64,000 nucleotides of DNA from Corticimicrobacter sp040137905 (GCF_040137905.1 NZ_JBEFDG010000068.1:1-64000), one strand, 5' to 3'; numbered from the stretch's first letter, positions 45,526-57,019 are shown. The notes: generated from the sequence alone by a model not told the origin. A program made the numbers and translations.

Positions 45526-46737
45526 TCACCCCTCCCGTCGTCCCCGAAGACACAATGCGAAAGCAAGGGCACCACACAGGGCAATGACCACCGGCAAGGC
45601 CCCCGGCCCGGACGGTGCCATGCTGAGACCGTAACCGACCAATGCCGACATCAGATACTGCACCATCCCCATCAGCGCCGAGGCCATGCCTGCCTGCGGC
45701 CCTGCGCTGGCCATGGTCAATGCCGTCAGATTGCCGAACACCAACCCCAGCGCACCTATCGCCAAGGCAATGAAAGCGATGTACACGCCCAGCGTCGCTG
45801 CTCCGGCCTGCACCGCGCCCCAGAGCGCCAGGCCCGCCATCGTGTGCACGGCCAGACCGAGATACAGGATCCGCTGCTCTCGAACGCCCCTTCGCAACAG
45901 GACGTTGCAGATCTGCCCCCCTGCCACCAGGCTCAGGGAATTGGCAGCAAACAGATAGCTGAACTGCGCAGGCGTCAGGGCGAAATGCCCACTGAAGATA
46001 AATGCCGCGCCACTGATATAGGCAAACAGCGAACTGAGGACAAAGCCGCCCGCCAGCACATAGGCCATGAAGACCCGATTGCCCAGTTGCTGCAGCCATG
46101 TACGCAATAGCGGGCCGGGCTGCAACGCCACCTGTGCCGATGGTGCCAGGGTTTCCGGCAAGGCTCGCCATGTCCATATAAGTCCCAGAACCGACAATCC
46201 CGCCAATGCCCAGAAAATGGCGCGCCATCCGCCAAATCCCAGCAACTGGCTGCCCAGCAAAGGCGCGAGGATGGGTGCGATCATCATGACCTGCATCAAC
46301 AGCGAAAAAATCCGTGCAGCTTCCAGCGTCGTACAACAATCCGCCACCACGGCACGGGGTGCCACCAGACCTGCGGCCGCGCCCAGTGCCTGCAGGAAAC
46401 GGGCTGCCATCAGCCATTCGATGCTGGGAGCCAGAGCTGCCAGCGCCGACCCCAGGGCAAAGACCAGCACGCCCACCAGCAGCGGCAGACGCCGGCCATA
46501 ACGATCCAGCAACGGTCCATAGAGCCCCTGACCGATCGCCAATCCGATCAGAAATACAGACAGCGTCTGTTGCGCCTTGCCTGCCGACACGCCGAAATCC
46601 TCGGCAATGGCCGGCATGCCTGGCAGATACATATCGATCGCCATCGCATCCAGTGCCGTCAGCAAGGCCAGCAAAAGAATCATTGATGTGCCAAGCGACA
46701 GTGGACGCGCTCCAGCGCCTGCTGCGACGGTTTTCAT
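45526..46737 (-). CDS. Bcr/CflA family multidrug exporter (MFS)
   Basis: A 403-residue 12-helix transporter of the drug:H+ antiporter-1 group. The N-terminal ALDAMAIDMYLPGMPAIAED motif and the PLLDRYGRRLPLLVG loop (motif A) are typical of Bcr/CflA proteins, which export bicyclomycin, sulfonamides, chloramphenicol and similar compounds. The start at 46737 has GGAAGGGCAAGG upstream. A TetR-like inverted repeat lies 64-82 bp upstream. The real substrate cannot be told from sequence. Confidence 0.93.
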   Translation of the reverse strand: MKTVAAGAGARPLSLGTSMILLLALLTALDAMAIDMYLPGMPAIAEDFGVSAGKAQQTLSVFLIGLAIGQGLYGPLLDRYGRRLPLLVGVLVFALGSALAALAPSIEWLMAARFLQALGAAAGLVAPRAVVADCCTTLEAARIFSLLMQVMMIAPILAPLLGSQLLGFGGWRAIFWALAGLSVLGLIWTWRALPETLAPSAQVALQPGPLLRTWLQQLGNRVFMAYVLAGGFVLSSLFAYISGAAFIFSGHFALTPAQFSYLFAANSLSLVAGGQICNVLLRRGVREQRILYLGLAVHTMAGLALWGAVQAGAATLGVYIAFIALAIGALGLVFGNLTALTMASAGPQAGMASALMGMVQYLMSALVGYGLSMAPSGPGALPVVIALCGALAFALCLRGRREG

Positions 46738-46801
46738 GCCTTGCCCTTCCTGTTTCAACCATGTACGCCATGTCGGCGATTTACATACAAGAGGCCGAAT
46801 G

Positions 46802-46819
46802 CTACCTATCGTTAGGTAG
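46802..46819. promoter_or_regulatory. TetR-type operator upstream of the Bcr/CflA exporter
   Basis: CTACCTA-TCGT-TAGGTAG, a perfect seven-base inverted repeat with a four-base spacer centred 73 bp upstream of the exporter start. The form resembles TetR/AcrR operators. No TetR gene is present in the window. Confidence 0.55.
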
Positions 46820-46893
46820 GATGTCAATTCAAAGCAGCCTATCTATCCTGCCGCGGCTTGGCGGCCACGACAGGTGCGGCCTGCCTCCCGATA

Positions 46894-47505
46894 TCAATAG
46901 CCGACGGTAAAGCGGCGGCGCGAATGCGCCGGCTTTTCGATTTCATCCACCATGGCAACGGCGTAGTCCTCGAAAGAAATGCGGCTCCCCTCTTTCCCGA
47001 CCAGCAACGCATCATTTTCGAGACGAAATTTTCCGGTGCGCTCACCCGGCACGAACTCCGCCGATGGCGACAGAAAAGTCCAGTCCAGATCAGGCTCTTC
47101 CTTCAGGCGTGCCAGGAAAGCGGCACCACGAGAGGCTTCGGGACGATAGGCCTCAGGAAAATCAGGCTGGTCGATCAGACGCTGGCCCGGAGCAACCTCC
47201 AGACTGCCCGCTCCACCTACAACCAGATAACGCGGCACACCCGCTTCCTTGACCGCACCGATCAGCACTTCAGGGTTCGACTGACCGAACATCACGGCAC
47301 TGACAACGGCATCGTGTCCCTGCAGCAGTTGAGCCAACTCCACACGATCCTGCGCATCCCCCTGCCGTGCAGCCACCCCTGGCAGCGCAGCGATTTTCTC
47401 GGGATGGCGCGCGATGGCGGTAATCGTATGTCCACGATCCGACAACTCCTTGAGAATACGCGCCCCTGCCCGCCCCGATGCGCCGATCAATGCGATATGT
47501 GCCAT
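46894..47505 (-). CDS. NAD(P)-binding NmrA-like epimerase/reductase
   Basis: A 203-residue atypical short-chain dehydrogenase with the N-terminal Rossmann motif IGASGRAG (about residues 7-14) and no Tyr-x3-Lys pair. Proteins of this kind include quinone-related reductases and redox sensors. It is divergent from an HxlR regulator across 150 bp with a shared palindrome, a common pairing for electrophile or quinone responses. Catalytic activity is uncertain. Confidence 0.85.
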   Translation of the reverse strand: MAHIALIGASGRAGARILKELSDRGHTITAIARHPEKIAALPGVAARQGDAQDRVELAQLLQGHDAVVSAVMFGQSNPEVLIGAVKEAGVPRYLVVGGAGSLEVAPGQRLIDQPDFPEAYRPEASRGAAFLARLKEEPDLDWTFLSPSAEFVPGERTGKFRLENDALLVGKEGSRISFEDYAVAMVDEIEKPAHSRRRFTVGY

Positions 47506-47539
47506 GCTCCAGACTCCTTGAAATCATATGTCAAAACAA

Positions 47540-47556
47540 GGTCTACAAAATAGACC
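47540..47556. promoter_or_regulatory. Likely HxlR operator
   Basis: GGTCTA-N5-TAGACC, a perfect inverted repeat located 35-51 bp upstream of the NmrA-like gene and about 100 bp upstream of the HxlR gene. It probably lets HxlR control both divergent genes. Confidence 0.6.
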
Positions 47557-47655
47557 AATGAGATAAGCGATGCTACAGTAGAACGACAGCAGCCACAAGA
47601 AGTCATCACTGTGTGACCTGGTACCTGCATACTGACCTTTTCCCTCGTCCACCTC

Positions 47656-48033
47656 ATGACACTCATGTCCACGTCCGAATTGCCCAGTTTCGACCAGCCC
47701 TGTCCGATCCGCGATGTACTCGACCGGATCGGTGATCAATGGAGCCTCCTGATTCTGGAGGCGTTGGCGCAGCGCACACTGCGTTTCAATGAGTTGAATC
47801 GGGAAATCGGCGATATCTCGCGCCAGATGCTGTCGCGTACGCTCAAACGCCTTGAATATGATGGTTTCGTCAGTCGCACGCTGTATGCAGAAGTGCCTCC
47901 TCGCGTGGAATATGCACTGACTGACCTCGGACGCTCGTTCCTTGAGCCCATGCAGCGATTGGTGGAATGGGCCGATCATCATCACGCGGCCATTTGCGAG
48001 GCCCGCCGTACGGCCATGATTCATCCGGCCTGA
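47656..48033 (+). CDS. HxlR-family transcriptional regulator
   Basis: A 125-residue winged-helix regulator. Residues 17-105 contain the family core PIRDVLDRIGDQWSLLILEAL and the wing SRTLYAEVPPRVEYALTDLG. A single Cys16 just before the domain matches the redox-sensing cysteine of HypR/QorR/YodB-type HxlR proteins. It is divergent from an NmrA-like reductase gene, so control by quinones or other electrophiles is likely. A second ATG at 47665 is an alternative start. Confidence 0.93.
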   Translation: MTLMSTSELPSFDQPCPIRDVLDRIGDQWSLLILEALAQRTLRFNELNREIGDISRQMLSRTLKRLEYDGFVSRTLYAEVPPRVEYALTDLGRSFLEPMQRLVEWADHHHAAICEARRTAMIHPA

Positions 48034-48134
48034 GCGGGGTTCGGACAGGCAATGTCCGTATAATCGCCGGTTATCGTACCCACACGAGTGGTTGCGCAAT
48101 CCATGCGCCACCACCCAACACGCAATTGACCTGA

Positions 48135-50786
<2,652 letters not shown>

Positions 50787-50816
50787 TCTTTTTTCTCCGG
50801 ACACCTGTCACCTGCC

Positions 50817-52016
50817 ATGCATGCACCCATCGACATCAACCAGCCCCTGGCCCTGCTGGGCGGCCTGACGCCCAAGACTTTCATGCGGGAATACTGGCAG
50901 CGCAAGCCGCTGCTGATCCGCCAGGCCATTCCGGGCTTCAAGCCCCCTGTCTCTGTCGCCGACCTCAAGCGCATGAGCAAGCAGGACGCAGTCGAGTCGC
51001 GCCTGGTCTGGAAGGAAAACGACCGCTGGCAGCTTGAGAAAGGTCCGTTTTCGCGCTTGCCCAAGGCCGGCGAGCCGGACTGGACCCTGCTGGTGCAAAG
51101 CGTCGACCAGCATGTCGATGCTGCCGCCGCATTGACGCACCAGTTCCGCTTCGTGCCGGATGCGCGCATGGACGACCTGATGATCAGCATTGCCACCGAT
51201 GGCGGTGGCGTGGGCCCCCACTACGACAGTTACGACGTTTTCCTGCTGCAGGGTGTCGGCCAGCGCCGCTGGCGCATCGGCGCCCAGCAGGACCAGACCC
51301 TGATCCCCGGCCTGCCGGTCCGCATCCTGCAGAACTTCCAGCCCGAAGCCGAATATGTGCTGGAACCGGGCGACATGCTCTACCTGCCCCCGCAGTATGC
51401 CCACGATGGCATCGCCGTCGGTGACTGCATGACACTGTCCATCGGTTTCCGCACCCTGACCCAGCAGGCGTTGGCACAGGGCATGCTCGAAGCCGCACTT
51501 GACCAGATGGCTGCCAGTGCCGGCATGCAGGGCGGTCTGTACGCTGATCCGCCGCTGCCCATGCCGCGCCTGGACAATGTGTACTACCGCGATCCCGGCC
51601 AGCCAGCCGTCACCACCCCTGCCGCCCTGCCCGACGGCATGATCAAGGCCGCCCTCCAGGCCGTCGGCAAGATCCGTTTCGACGAAAAGCTCGCAACCCG
51701 GTTCCTGGGCTGCTGGCTGACCGAGCCAAACGCCCTGGCCGAGTTCGACAGCCCGGAAGAGGCTCCCGACTTCACGGAAGCATGGCCAGCCTCCGGCACC
51801 CTGAGGCTGGATCGCCGCAGCCGCCTGCTCTACCGTAACAAGCGTTTCTTCATCAACGGCGAAACGCTTCAGCACGCAGCCCATCCCCTGCTCTATGCCC
51901 TGGCTGACCAGCGTACGATAGTCTGCGCAGACTATCGACGCCTGCCGGCCTCGCTGCGCGATCTGTTGACAGCCTGGGTCGAGGACGGCTGGTTGCACTA
52001 CGAAGCAGCGCAGTAA
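50817..52016 (+). CDS. roxA: Ribosomal protein-hydroxylating oxygenase (RoxA/YcfD type)
   Basis: A 399-residue JmjC-like cupin dioxygenase that uses Fe(II) and 2-oxoglutarate. E. coli YcfD/RoxA hydroxylates Arg81 of ribosomal protein uL16. The iron ligands are visible as His and Asp in GPHYDSYDVF and His in YAHDGIAVGDC. The C-terminal winged-helix and dimer part is present. Length fits the family (373 in E. coli). It follows mutS by 30 bp and may be co-transcribed. Confidence 0.9.
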   Translation: MHAPIDINQPLALLGGLTPKTFMREYWQRKPLLIRQAIPGFKPPVSVADLKRMSKQDAVESRLVWKENDRWQLEKGPFSRLPKAGEPDWTLLVQSVDQHVDAAAALTHQFRFVPDARMDDLMISIATDGGGVGPHYDSYDVFLLQGVGQRRWRIGAQQDQTLIPGLPVRILQNFQPEAEYVLEPGDMLYLPPQYAHDGIAVGDCMTLSIGFRTLTQQALAQGMLEAALDQMAASAGMQGGLYADPPLPMPRLDNVYYRDPGQPAVTTPAALPDGMIKAALQAVGKIRFDEKLATRFLGCWLTEPNALAEFDSPEEAPDFTEAWPASGTLRLDRRSRLLYRNKRFFINGETLQHAAHPLLYALADQRTIVCADYRRLPASLRDLLTAWVEDGWLHYEAAQ

Positions 52017-52271
52017 ACTGGCCGCTGACCACCTCCTGCTGGCAGTCCTGGGCAGGAGACACTGAATCAGGAGCAACGCAACGAGAAACATTAAGTTTCA
52101 ATAGATACTGATTTTAGTTTCTTGTTGCATTGGCGAAGCCAGCGCTTTAACTTTTCTACTTTTCCTATTAGGGTTTTCCGGTAATCTGCTCTCCATGCCG
52201 GGACACATGAATGGTCATGAGAATTATCCCGCCCTGTATTCACACAGATGCTTCCTCATAGGAGAATATAT

Positions 52272-52649
52272 ATGCACAAGTCCCTGATTGCCGGTGCCAT
52301 CATTGCCTTCGGTCTGGCCGCTTGCGGCCAGAAAGACGACGCAACGCCTCCGGCAAACACCAACGCACCTGCCGCCACCGCACCTGCACCGGCTGCGACG
52401 CCGGCTCCCACGGCACCTGAGACCCAGGCCCCCGCCGGTACGGCTCCGGCAGGCACCGAAGGTGCCACCGAATCCCAGCTCGACCAGAAGATCGACCAAC
52501 TCTCGCAAAGCGCCGATCAACTCAAGGAAGACGCCAAGACCGCTGCTGGCGACGTGAAGGATGCCGCCGCCGAACAGATCGACCGCGCCAAGGAAGCCAT
52601 CGACGAACACCGCGATGCGCAAAAGGCCGAGGAAACCAAGGCCAACTAA
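52272..52649 (+). CDS. Small lipoprotein with Ala/Pro/Thr linker and helical tail
   Basis: A 125-residue protein with a lipoprotein signal peptide and lipobox GLAAC (Cys18). A low-complexity Ala/Pro/Thr-rich linker spans about residues 25-70. A highly charged amphipathic helix with heptad-like spacing (QLDQKIDQLSQSADQLKEDA) follows. The form is that of a linker anchored in the outer membrane that contacts another envelope component, as in Lpp-like or entericidin-like proteins. AGGAGA lies upstream of the ATG and a strong terminator follows, so it is monocistronic. Function unknown. Confidence 0.85.
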   Translation: MHKSLIAGAIIAFGLAACGQKDDATPPANTNAPAATAPAPAATPAPTAPETQAPAGTAPAGTEGATESQLDQKIDQLSQSADQLKEDAKTAAGDVKDAAAEQIDRAKEAIDEHRDAQKAEETKAN

Positions 52650-52678
52650 GTGACGGTGCCCGCAGGGGCAAAGTCCAG

Positions 52679-52711
52679 AGCGGCGATCTCATCAGAGGTC
52701 GCCGCTTTTTT
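52679..52711 (+). terminator. Terminator after the lipoprotein gene
   Basis: An eight-base-pair stem (AGCGGCGA with TCGCCGCT), further pairing inside the loop, and six T residues at its 3' side. It is 30 bp past the stop. Confidence 0.9.
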
Positions 52712-52996
52712 ATATTGCAGTCTTCATGCGCCCGCCGATCCAGGCCATCAGGATATCCACCAGCAGCGCCTGCTAGACCGTTGACAGGGTACGCCCCTTG
52801 GGCAATCCATGCCATTTTTCGAGGCATACCCGGCAACAGGTGGCCGTGGCGTGCTGGGCGACAAACACAGGGTGTCCGCGCATCGGGGTCTGGCGGCTGT
52901 CTCCAGCCACTCATGGACGAACTGTGCCCCGGCATCGGGAAACAATTCGCCCTGGCCTGCCTGCATGGCAGAAAAAACGTGTCTGGATTCTTTCAT
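52710..52996 (-). pseudogene. Decayed DUF4186 gene
   Basis: Translating the minus strand in two frames gives fragments of the DUF4186 family. The segment QTPMRGHPVFVAQHATATCC followed by CLEKWHGLPKGR is almost intact. It is then interrupted by an in-frame TAG at 52773-52775, after which QALLVDILMAWI continues to a TAA at 52710. The N-terminal part from the ATG at 52996 (VFSAMQ, then GAQFVHEWLE) is in another frame, so a frameshift lies near 52870-52890. The N-terminus also looks shortened. Recent decay is implied because the codons remain readable. The protein function was unknown. Confidence 0.78.
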
Positions 52997-53040
52997 CCGG
53001 TGATCCTCCGCCGCCTTCTTGAAATCTGGCGCAGGAAAAG

Positions 53041-53075
53041 AAAAACCCGCCTGACCATATCGATCCGGCGGGTTT
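53041..53075 (-). terminator. Terminator of bamC
   Basis: A nine-base-pair stem (AAACCCGCC with GGCGGGTTT) and a 15-base loop, followed by U residues on the minus strand. It is 16 bp past the bamC stop. Confidence 0.82.
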
Positions 53076-53090
53076 CCATGTCAATTACAG

Positions 53091-54233
53091 TCAACGCAAG
53101 CTATCAGCCAACACACTCAGCATGCGGCGCGCCGTGGCACTCTGGTCAGGCTGTCCATTGGGATCGAGCACCGACACCGTGGTACGCCCCTGATCCGACT
53201 TCAGAACCAGGCGATAGATCGGCTCCTTGGAAGGATCGCTGCCACCGAAGATGCGACCGAAGAAACCCGGCTTGTCATCGCCTGCACCCGTATCGGTATC
53301 GTTGTAACGCACATAGTACTCACCGGTGCTGCGATTGCGATCCTCGACCGCAAAGCTGGCCTGATCCAGTGCCAGGCCCACACGACGCCAGGCCTGGTCG
53401 AACGAATCGGACAAGACCAGTACGGGATCGCCACTCGAGACTTCCTGGACCTGGGCACGCGCCGGCGTGTTGCGGTTTTCTGCCGCCTCGATCATGGCAC
53501 GGGCACGCTCCTGATCGGTGCCAAGCTGCACCATCAGGCGGGCCAGCATCACTGCATTGAGACCCGGGTCCTCGTCAGCCATCTGCCACATGACATTGCT
53601 GCCATCCTTGGAAAGCTGCTCGCGCATCTGGCGGTGGCTGATATAGATTTCGGTCGAGCCATCAGGCATGCGCTCCAGACGGGTACGGAAACGCTCACGC
53701 TCGCCGCTGTCGAACACCGAGTCCAGCACCCTGCCCAGCATGTTGCGCAACCAGCCCTCGGGGACCTTGGCACGATTTTCGGCCCAATCCGTCTCGACCA
53801 CACCGATATTGGGATCATTGATCGCCAGCGTGAAGCCCTGCTCCACCCAGAAATCGCCGACCTCGGGGAAAATGGACTCAACCGGACGCTGCACCACCAG
53901 CCAGCGCATGTCGCCATCCCGCATGATGCGGATGTCGTCGCGCTGCGGCAGGACGGTAGTGGCAGTTGGTGCCTGTTGCTGCTCCTGAGCCAATTGGGTC
54001 TGACCCTGGGCGTATTCGGAGAAGGTGGTGCTGCCAGAAGCAGGGGCCCGGTAACGGGGATCACTGGCGGCCTGGGTCAGATCGGGAGGGATGCTGAGCG
54101 TCTCACGCGGCGCAGAAGCCGAGCTCTTGTAGTCGATGGAGTCTTCGGTACCCAGCAGTTCATTGACTTGGCTGCAACCGCTGAGCAGAGCCAGTCCGAC
54201 CAGGGCCGACAGGCCCGTGTAACGCTTATTCAT
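53091..54233 (-). CDS. bamC: Outer-membrane assembly lipoprotein BamC
   Basis: A 380-residue lipoprotein of the BAM complex (NlpB family), which inserts beta-barrel proteins in the outer membrane. The lipobox is LLSGC. An unstructured N-terminal stretch (about 20-95, with DYKSSASAPRETLSIPPDL) binds BamD, and two helix-grip domains follow. GAGGAATT lies upstream of the ATG at 54233. It follows dapA by 14 bp, the normal dapA-bamC order. Confidence 0.93.
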   Translation of the reverse strand: MNKRYTGLSALVGLALLSGCSQVNELLGTEDSIDYKSSASAPRETLSIPPDLTQAASDPRYRAPASGSTTFSEYAQGQTQLAQEQQQAPTATTVLPQRDDIRIMRDGDMRWLVVQRPVESIFPEVGDFWVEQGFTLAINDPNIGVVETDWAENRAKVPEGWLRNMLGRVLDSVFDSGERERFRTRLERMPDGSTEIYISHRQMREQLSKDGSNVMWQMADEDPGLNAVMLARLMVQLGTDQERARAMIEAAENRNTPARAQVQEVSSGDPVLVLSDSFDQAWRRVGLALDQASFAVEDRNRSTGEYYVRYNDTDTGAGDDKPGFFGRIFGGSDPSKEPIYRLVLKSDQGRTTVSVLDPNGQPDQSATARRMLSVLADSLR

Positions 54234-54247
54234 GCAATTCCTCATAA

Positions 54248-55153
54248 TCAGGCCGCCTGTGCGGCGCCAATATCCAGCAAGGCACGACGCACCACATCGT
54301 GATGCACCGCAGACAGTTCACACAGCGGCAACCGATATCCCAGTTGTGTACGCCCCATTTCGGCCAGTGCCCACTTGACCGGAATAGGGTTGGACTCGAT
54401 AAACAGCACCTTGTTCAATACGGACAGCCGGTTGTTCAGTTCGCGCACACGGACCAGATCACCCTCGAGTGCTGCCACGCAGAGCTCGTGCATCAGGCGC
54501 GGAGCCACATTGGCAGTCACCGAGATATTGCCTTCCGCCCCCATCAGGATGAGGGAGGCTGCAGTGGGATCATCCCCGCTGTACACGGCAAAACCCTCGG
54601 GCCGGTCGCGCAACAGCTCGATACCCCGGGGCAGGTTGCCGGTTGCGTCCTTGATGCCGATGATGCCCGGCACCTCGGCCAGTCGCAACACGGTTTCGTT
54701 GGCGATATCGGCAACGGTACGGCCCGGCACGTTGTAGAGAATGATGGGCAGGTCGACCGCCTCGGCAATCGCCTTGAAATGGCGGTACATCCCTTCCTGG
54801 GAAGGCCGGTTGTAATACGGCACCACAGACAGGCCGGCATCCGCCCCCACGCTCTTGGCATGTTCGGTCAGGTGAATGGCCTCGGTCGTGGAGTTGGCCC
54901 CTACGCCGGCGATGACCGGCACGCGACCGGCCGTATGCTCGACGGCGATGCGGATCAGCTCCTCATGCTCCATGATGGAGACCGTGGGCGATTCGCCCGT
55001 GGTACCTACCACCACCAGCGCATCGGTACCTTCCTCGATGTGCCAGTCGATCAGGGCGCGGTAGGCATCGAGGTCAAGCTTGCCATCCGGTTTCATGGGG
55101 GTCACCAGCGCGACCAGACTGCCCCGGATCATTGTCCCTGTATCGGTTGCCAT
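54248..55153 (-). CDS. dapA: 4-hydroxy-tetrahydrodipicolinate synthase
   Basis: A 301-residue TIM-barrel aldolase that condenses pyruvate with aspartate semialdehyde in lysine and diaminopimelate synthesis. The Schiff-base Lys is in GIKDATGNL, the catalytic Tyr in LYNVPGRT, and the TTGESPT motif is intact. AGGAG precedes the start. Diaminopimelate production links it to the envelope gene bamC downstream. Confidence 0.97.
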   Translation of the reverse strand: MATDTGTMIRGSLVALVTPMKPDGKLDLDAYRALIDWHIEEGTDALVVVGTTGESPTVSIMEHEELIRIAVEHTAGRVPVIAGVGANSTTEAIHLTEHAKSVGADAGLSVVPYYNRPSQEGMYRHFKAIAEAVDLPIILYNVPGRTVADIANETVLRLAEVPGIIGIKDATGNLPRGIELLRDRPEGFAVYSGDDPTAASLILMGAEGNISVTANVAPRLMHELCVAALEGDLVRVRELNNRLSVLNKVLFIESNPIPVKWALAEMGRTQLGYRLPLCELSAVHHDVVRRALLDIGAAQAA

Positions 55154-55244
55154 TTGAAATTACTCCTGACCCTGCGGTATGCAAAAGCGCCACTCACCAT
55201 GACGCATGAAAGAAAAATCGTATTATGCAGCAAGCGGCACTGCG

Positions 55245-55895
55245 TCATGGAAGAAATAATCGCACAATCATCGTCCCCACGGCCATGATCGGGCGCAAAA
55301 GCGGCCACAACACCCCGGTTACCAGCAAAAGGATGATGATCATCATGCCGTAGGGCTCGAGCTTGGCATACTGCCAGGCAGCGCGACTCGGCAACAGGCT
55401 GAATACAATGCGTCCGCCATCGAGCGGCGGCAACGGAAACAGGTTGATGGCCATCAGCACCAGATTGACGCTGATCCCGGCCAGCGCCATCTGCCCCCAG
55501 AAACCCGATATGCCCTCGCTCTGGTAAAGCAGACGCAGGCTGATGGCCCAGATGATCGCCATGATCAGGTTGGACATGGGACCGGCCAGCGCCACCCACA
55601 GCATGTCGCGCTTGGGATGCCGCAGCCGCCCCCAGTCCACCGGCACGGGCTTGGCCCAGCCGAACAGCATCCCCGCCCCCCCGGCCAGCTTGGACAGCAA
55701 CAACATGCCCAGCGGCACCAGGATCGTGCCGACGAGATCTATATGAGGAATGGGATTGAGGGTCACACGCCCGGCCTGATAGGCTGTAGGGTCGCCGAAC
55801 ATGCGAGCTACATAGCCGTGAGCGGCTTCATGCACCGTGATCGCGAAGATCACGGGCAGTGCATATACCGTAATGGTCTGTATGAGTTCGTTCAT
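55245..55895 (-). CDS. Site-2 protease family membrane protein (M50)
   Basis: A 216-residue integral membrane protein with about five helices. The zinc motif HEAAH is at residues 22-26, and the distal Asp motif lies in FPLPPLDGGRI, as in compact M50 proteases without PDZ domains. It is a single-domain member, different from RseP, and its substrate is unknown. It is commonly found near dapA in betaproteobacteria. It lies 91 bp upstream of dapA on the same strand. Confidence 0.9.
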   Translation of the reverse strand: MNELIQTITVYALPVIFAITVHEAAHGYVARMFGDPTAYQAGRVTLNPIPHIDLVGTILVPLGMLLLSKLAGGAGMLFGWAKPVPVDWGRLRHPKRDMLWVALAGPMSNLIMAIIWAISLRLLYQSEGISGFWGQMALAGISVNLVLMAINLFPLPPLDGGRIVFSLLPSRAAWQYAKLEPYGMMIIILLLVTGVLWPLLRPIMAVGTMIVRLFLP

Positions 55896-55946
55896 GGCGC
55901 CGATTGTACGCTGACTGCGCGAGCATCGCCCCTGGCGTGACGAGAC

Positions 55947-56573
55947 TCAGTTCAGCCCAAGCGTGGCCGGGTCGCCCGCCCCGAGCCGCTGGATTTCGAC
56001 CGGGGAAGTGGTGAGATCCAGTACCGTGGTGGGCTGCAGCGGGCAACCGCCACTATCGAGGATAGCGGCCAGTTCGTGGCTGTAGCGCGACTCGATCTGC
56101 TCGGCATCGTTGAGCGGCTCGTCTTCGCCATCGGGAATCAGCGTGGTGGAAATCAGCGGTGCGCCCACGGCTTCGAGCAGGCCGAGCGTGACGGCATGCT
56201 GCGGCACGCGGATACCGATGGTCTTGCGCGACGGATGCGAAACACGGCGCGGCACTTCCTTGGTGGCTTCGAGGATGAAGGTCCACGGCCCCGGCGTGGC
56301 AGCCTTGAGCAATCGGTATTGAGTGTTGTCGACCCGGGCGAAATGGCCGATCTCGGTCAGATCACGGCACAGCAGCGTGAGATGATGGCGCTCATCGAGA
56401 CCGCGCAGCCGTCTCAAGGCATCGGCCGCATTCTTGTCGTCGAGCCGGGCCACGACAGCGTAGCTCGAATCGGTCGGCACGGCCGCCAGGCCACCATTCT
56501 GGAGCAGCATGGCTGCCTGCCTCAGCAGGCGCGGCTGCGGATTCTGGGGATGGAGTGAGAATATCTGAGCCAT
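55947..56573 (-). CDS. Sua5/YciO/YrdC-domain protein (YciO type)
   Basis: A 208-residue single-domain protein of the threonylcarbamoyl-AMP synthase superfamily. The nucleotide-binding PTDSSYAV, the LLCRDLTEIGHFA segment and the GPWTFILEATKEVPRR motif match the YciO branch. This branch is related to, but distinct from, TsaC/YrdC, so a role in tRNA t6A37 synthesis is possible but not assured. It lies just upstream of three tRNA genes on the other strand. Confidence 0.85.
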   Translation of the reverse strand: MAQIFSLHPQNPQPRLLRQAAMLLQNGGLAAVPTDSSYAVVARLDDKNAADALRRLRGLDERHHLTLLCRDLTEIGHFARVDNTQYRLLKAATPGPWTFILEATKEVPRRVSHPSRKTIGIRVPQHAVTLGLLEAVGAPLISTTLIPDGEDEPLNDAEQIESRYSHELAAILDSGGCPLQPTTVLDLTTSPVEIQRLGAGDPATLGLN

Positions 56574-56644
56574 GCACCTATGCTAACTGATTCTCGCCCG
56601 GTGAACAGTTTTTTTTGGCATTAGCTCAATTCACCGACTCGTTG

Positions 56645-56650
56645 TACAAT
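56645..56650 (+). promoter_or_regulatory. Putative -10 element of the tRNA operon
   Basis: TACAAT preceded by TG, followed by a GC-rich stretch starting GCGCC that resembles the discriminator of stringently controlled stable-RNA promoters. No good -35 box is seen. It lies 46 bp before tRNA-Pro. Confidence 0.45.
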
Positions 56651-56695
56651 GCGCCTCCGCCTTCCTCTGGAAAGCGGAGCACGTTGTAATGTCGT

Positions 56696-56772
<77 letters not shown>

Positions 56773-56788
56773 TGGACAGAGCGGCGAA

Positions 56789-56865
56789 CTGCCCATAGCT
56801 CAGTTGGATAGAGCAGCGGTCTTCTAAACCGCAGGTCGGGGGTTCGATTCCCTCTGGGCAGGCCA
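56789..56865 (+). tRNA. tRNA-Arg (anticodon TCT)
   Basis: A 77-base cloverleaf. The acceptor stem CTGCCCA pairs perfectly with TGGGCAG. The anticodon stem-loop GCGGT-CTTCTAA-ACCGC carries TCT, and CCA is encoded. It lies 16 bp after tRNA-Pro. Confidence 0.97.
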
Positions 56866-56898
56866 GAAAAAAATGTGCTAGAATATTTTTCTTTCAGC

Positions 56899-56975
56899 GG
56901 TGGCTGTAGCTCAGTTGGTAGAGTCCTGGATTGTGATTCCAGTTGTCGTGGGTTCGAGCCCCATCAGCCACCCCA
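56899..56975 (+). tRNA. tRNA-His (anticodon GTG)
   Basis: The acceptor stem GTGGCTG pairs with CAGCCAC. The extra G(-1) opposite C73, the histidine identity element, is encoded. The anticodon loop TTGTGAT carries GTG, and CCA is encoded. It is the last of the three tRNA genes, followed by a terminator. Confidence 0.97.
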
Positions 56976-56983
56976 AGTATTTC

Positions 56984-57019
56984 AAAAAAGGCCCGTCCAC
57001 ATGGATCGGGCCTTTTTTT
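56984..57019 (+). terminator. Terminator of the tRNA operon
   Basis: An 8-12 bp stem centred on AGGCCCG/CGGGCCT with flanking A and T runs, ending in seven T residues. It ends two bases before the AGGAA of the next gene, so that gene depends on read-through or a promoter inside the cluster. Confidence 0.9.

Noticed and set aside
52715..53560. A 281-codon plus-strand frame over the bamC region
   Set aside because: It is antisense to bamC and crosses the DUF4186 remnant. The motifs lie on the minus strand.
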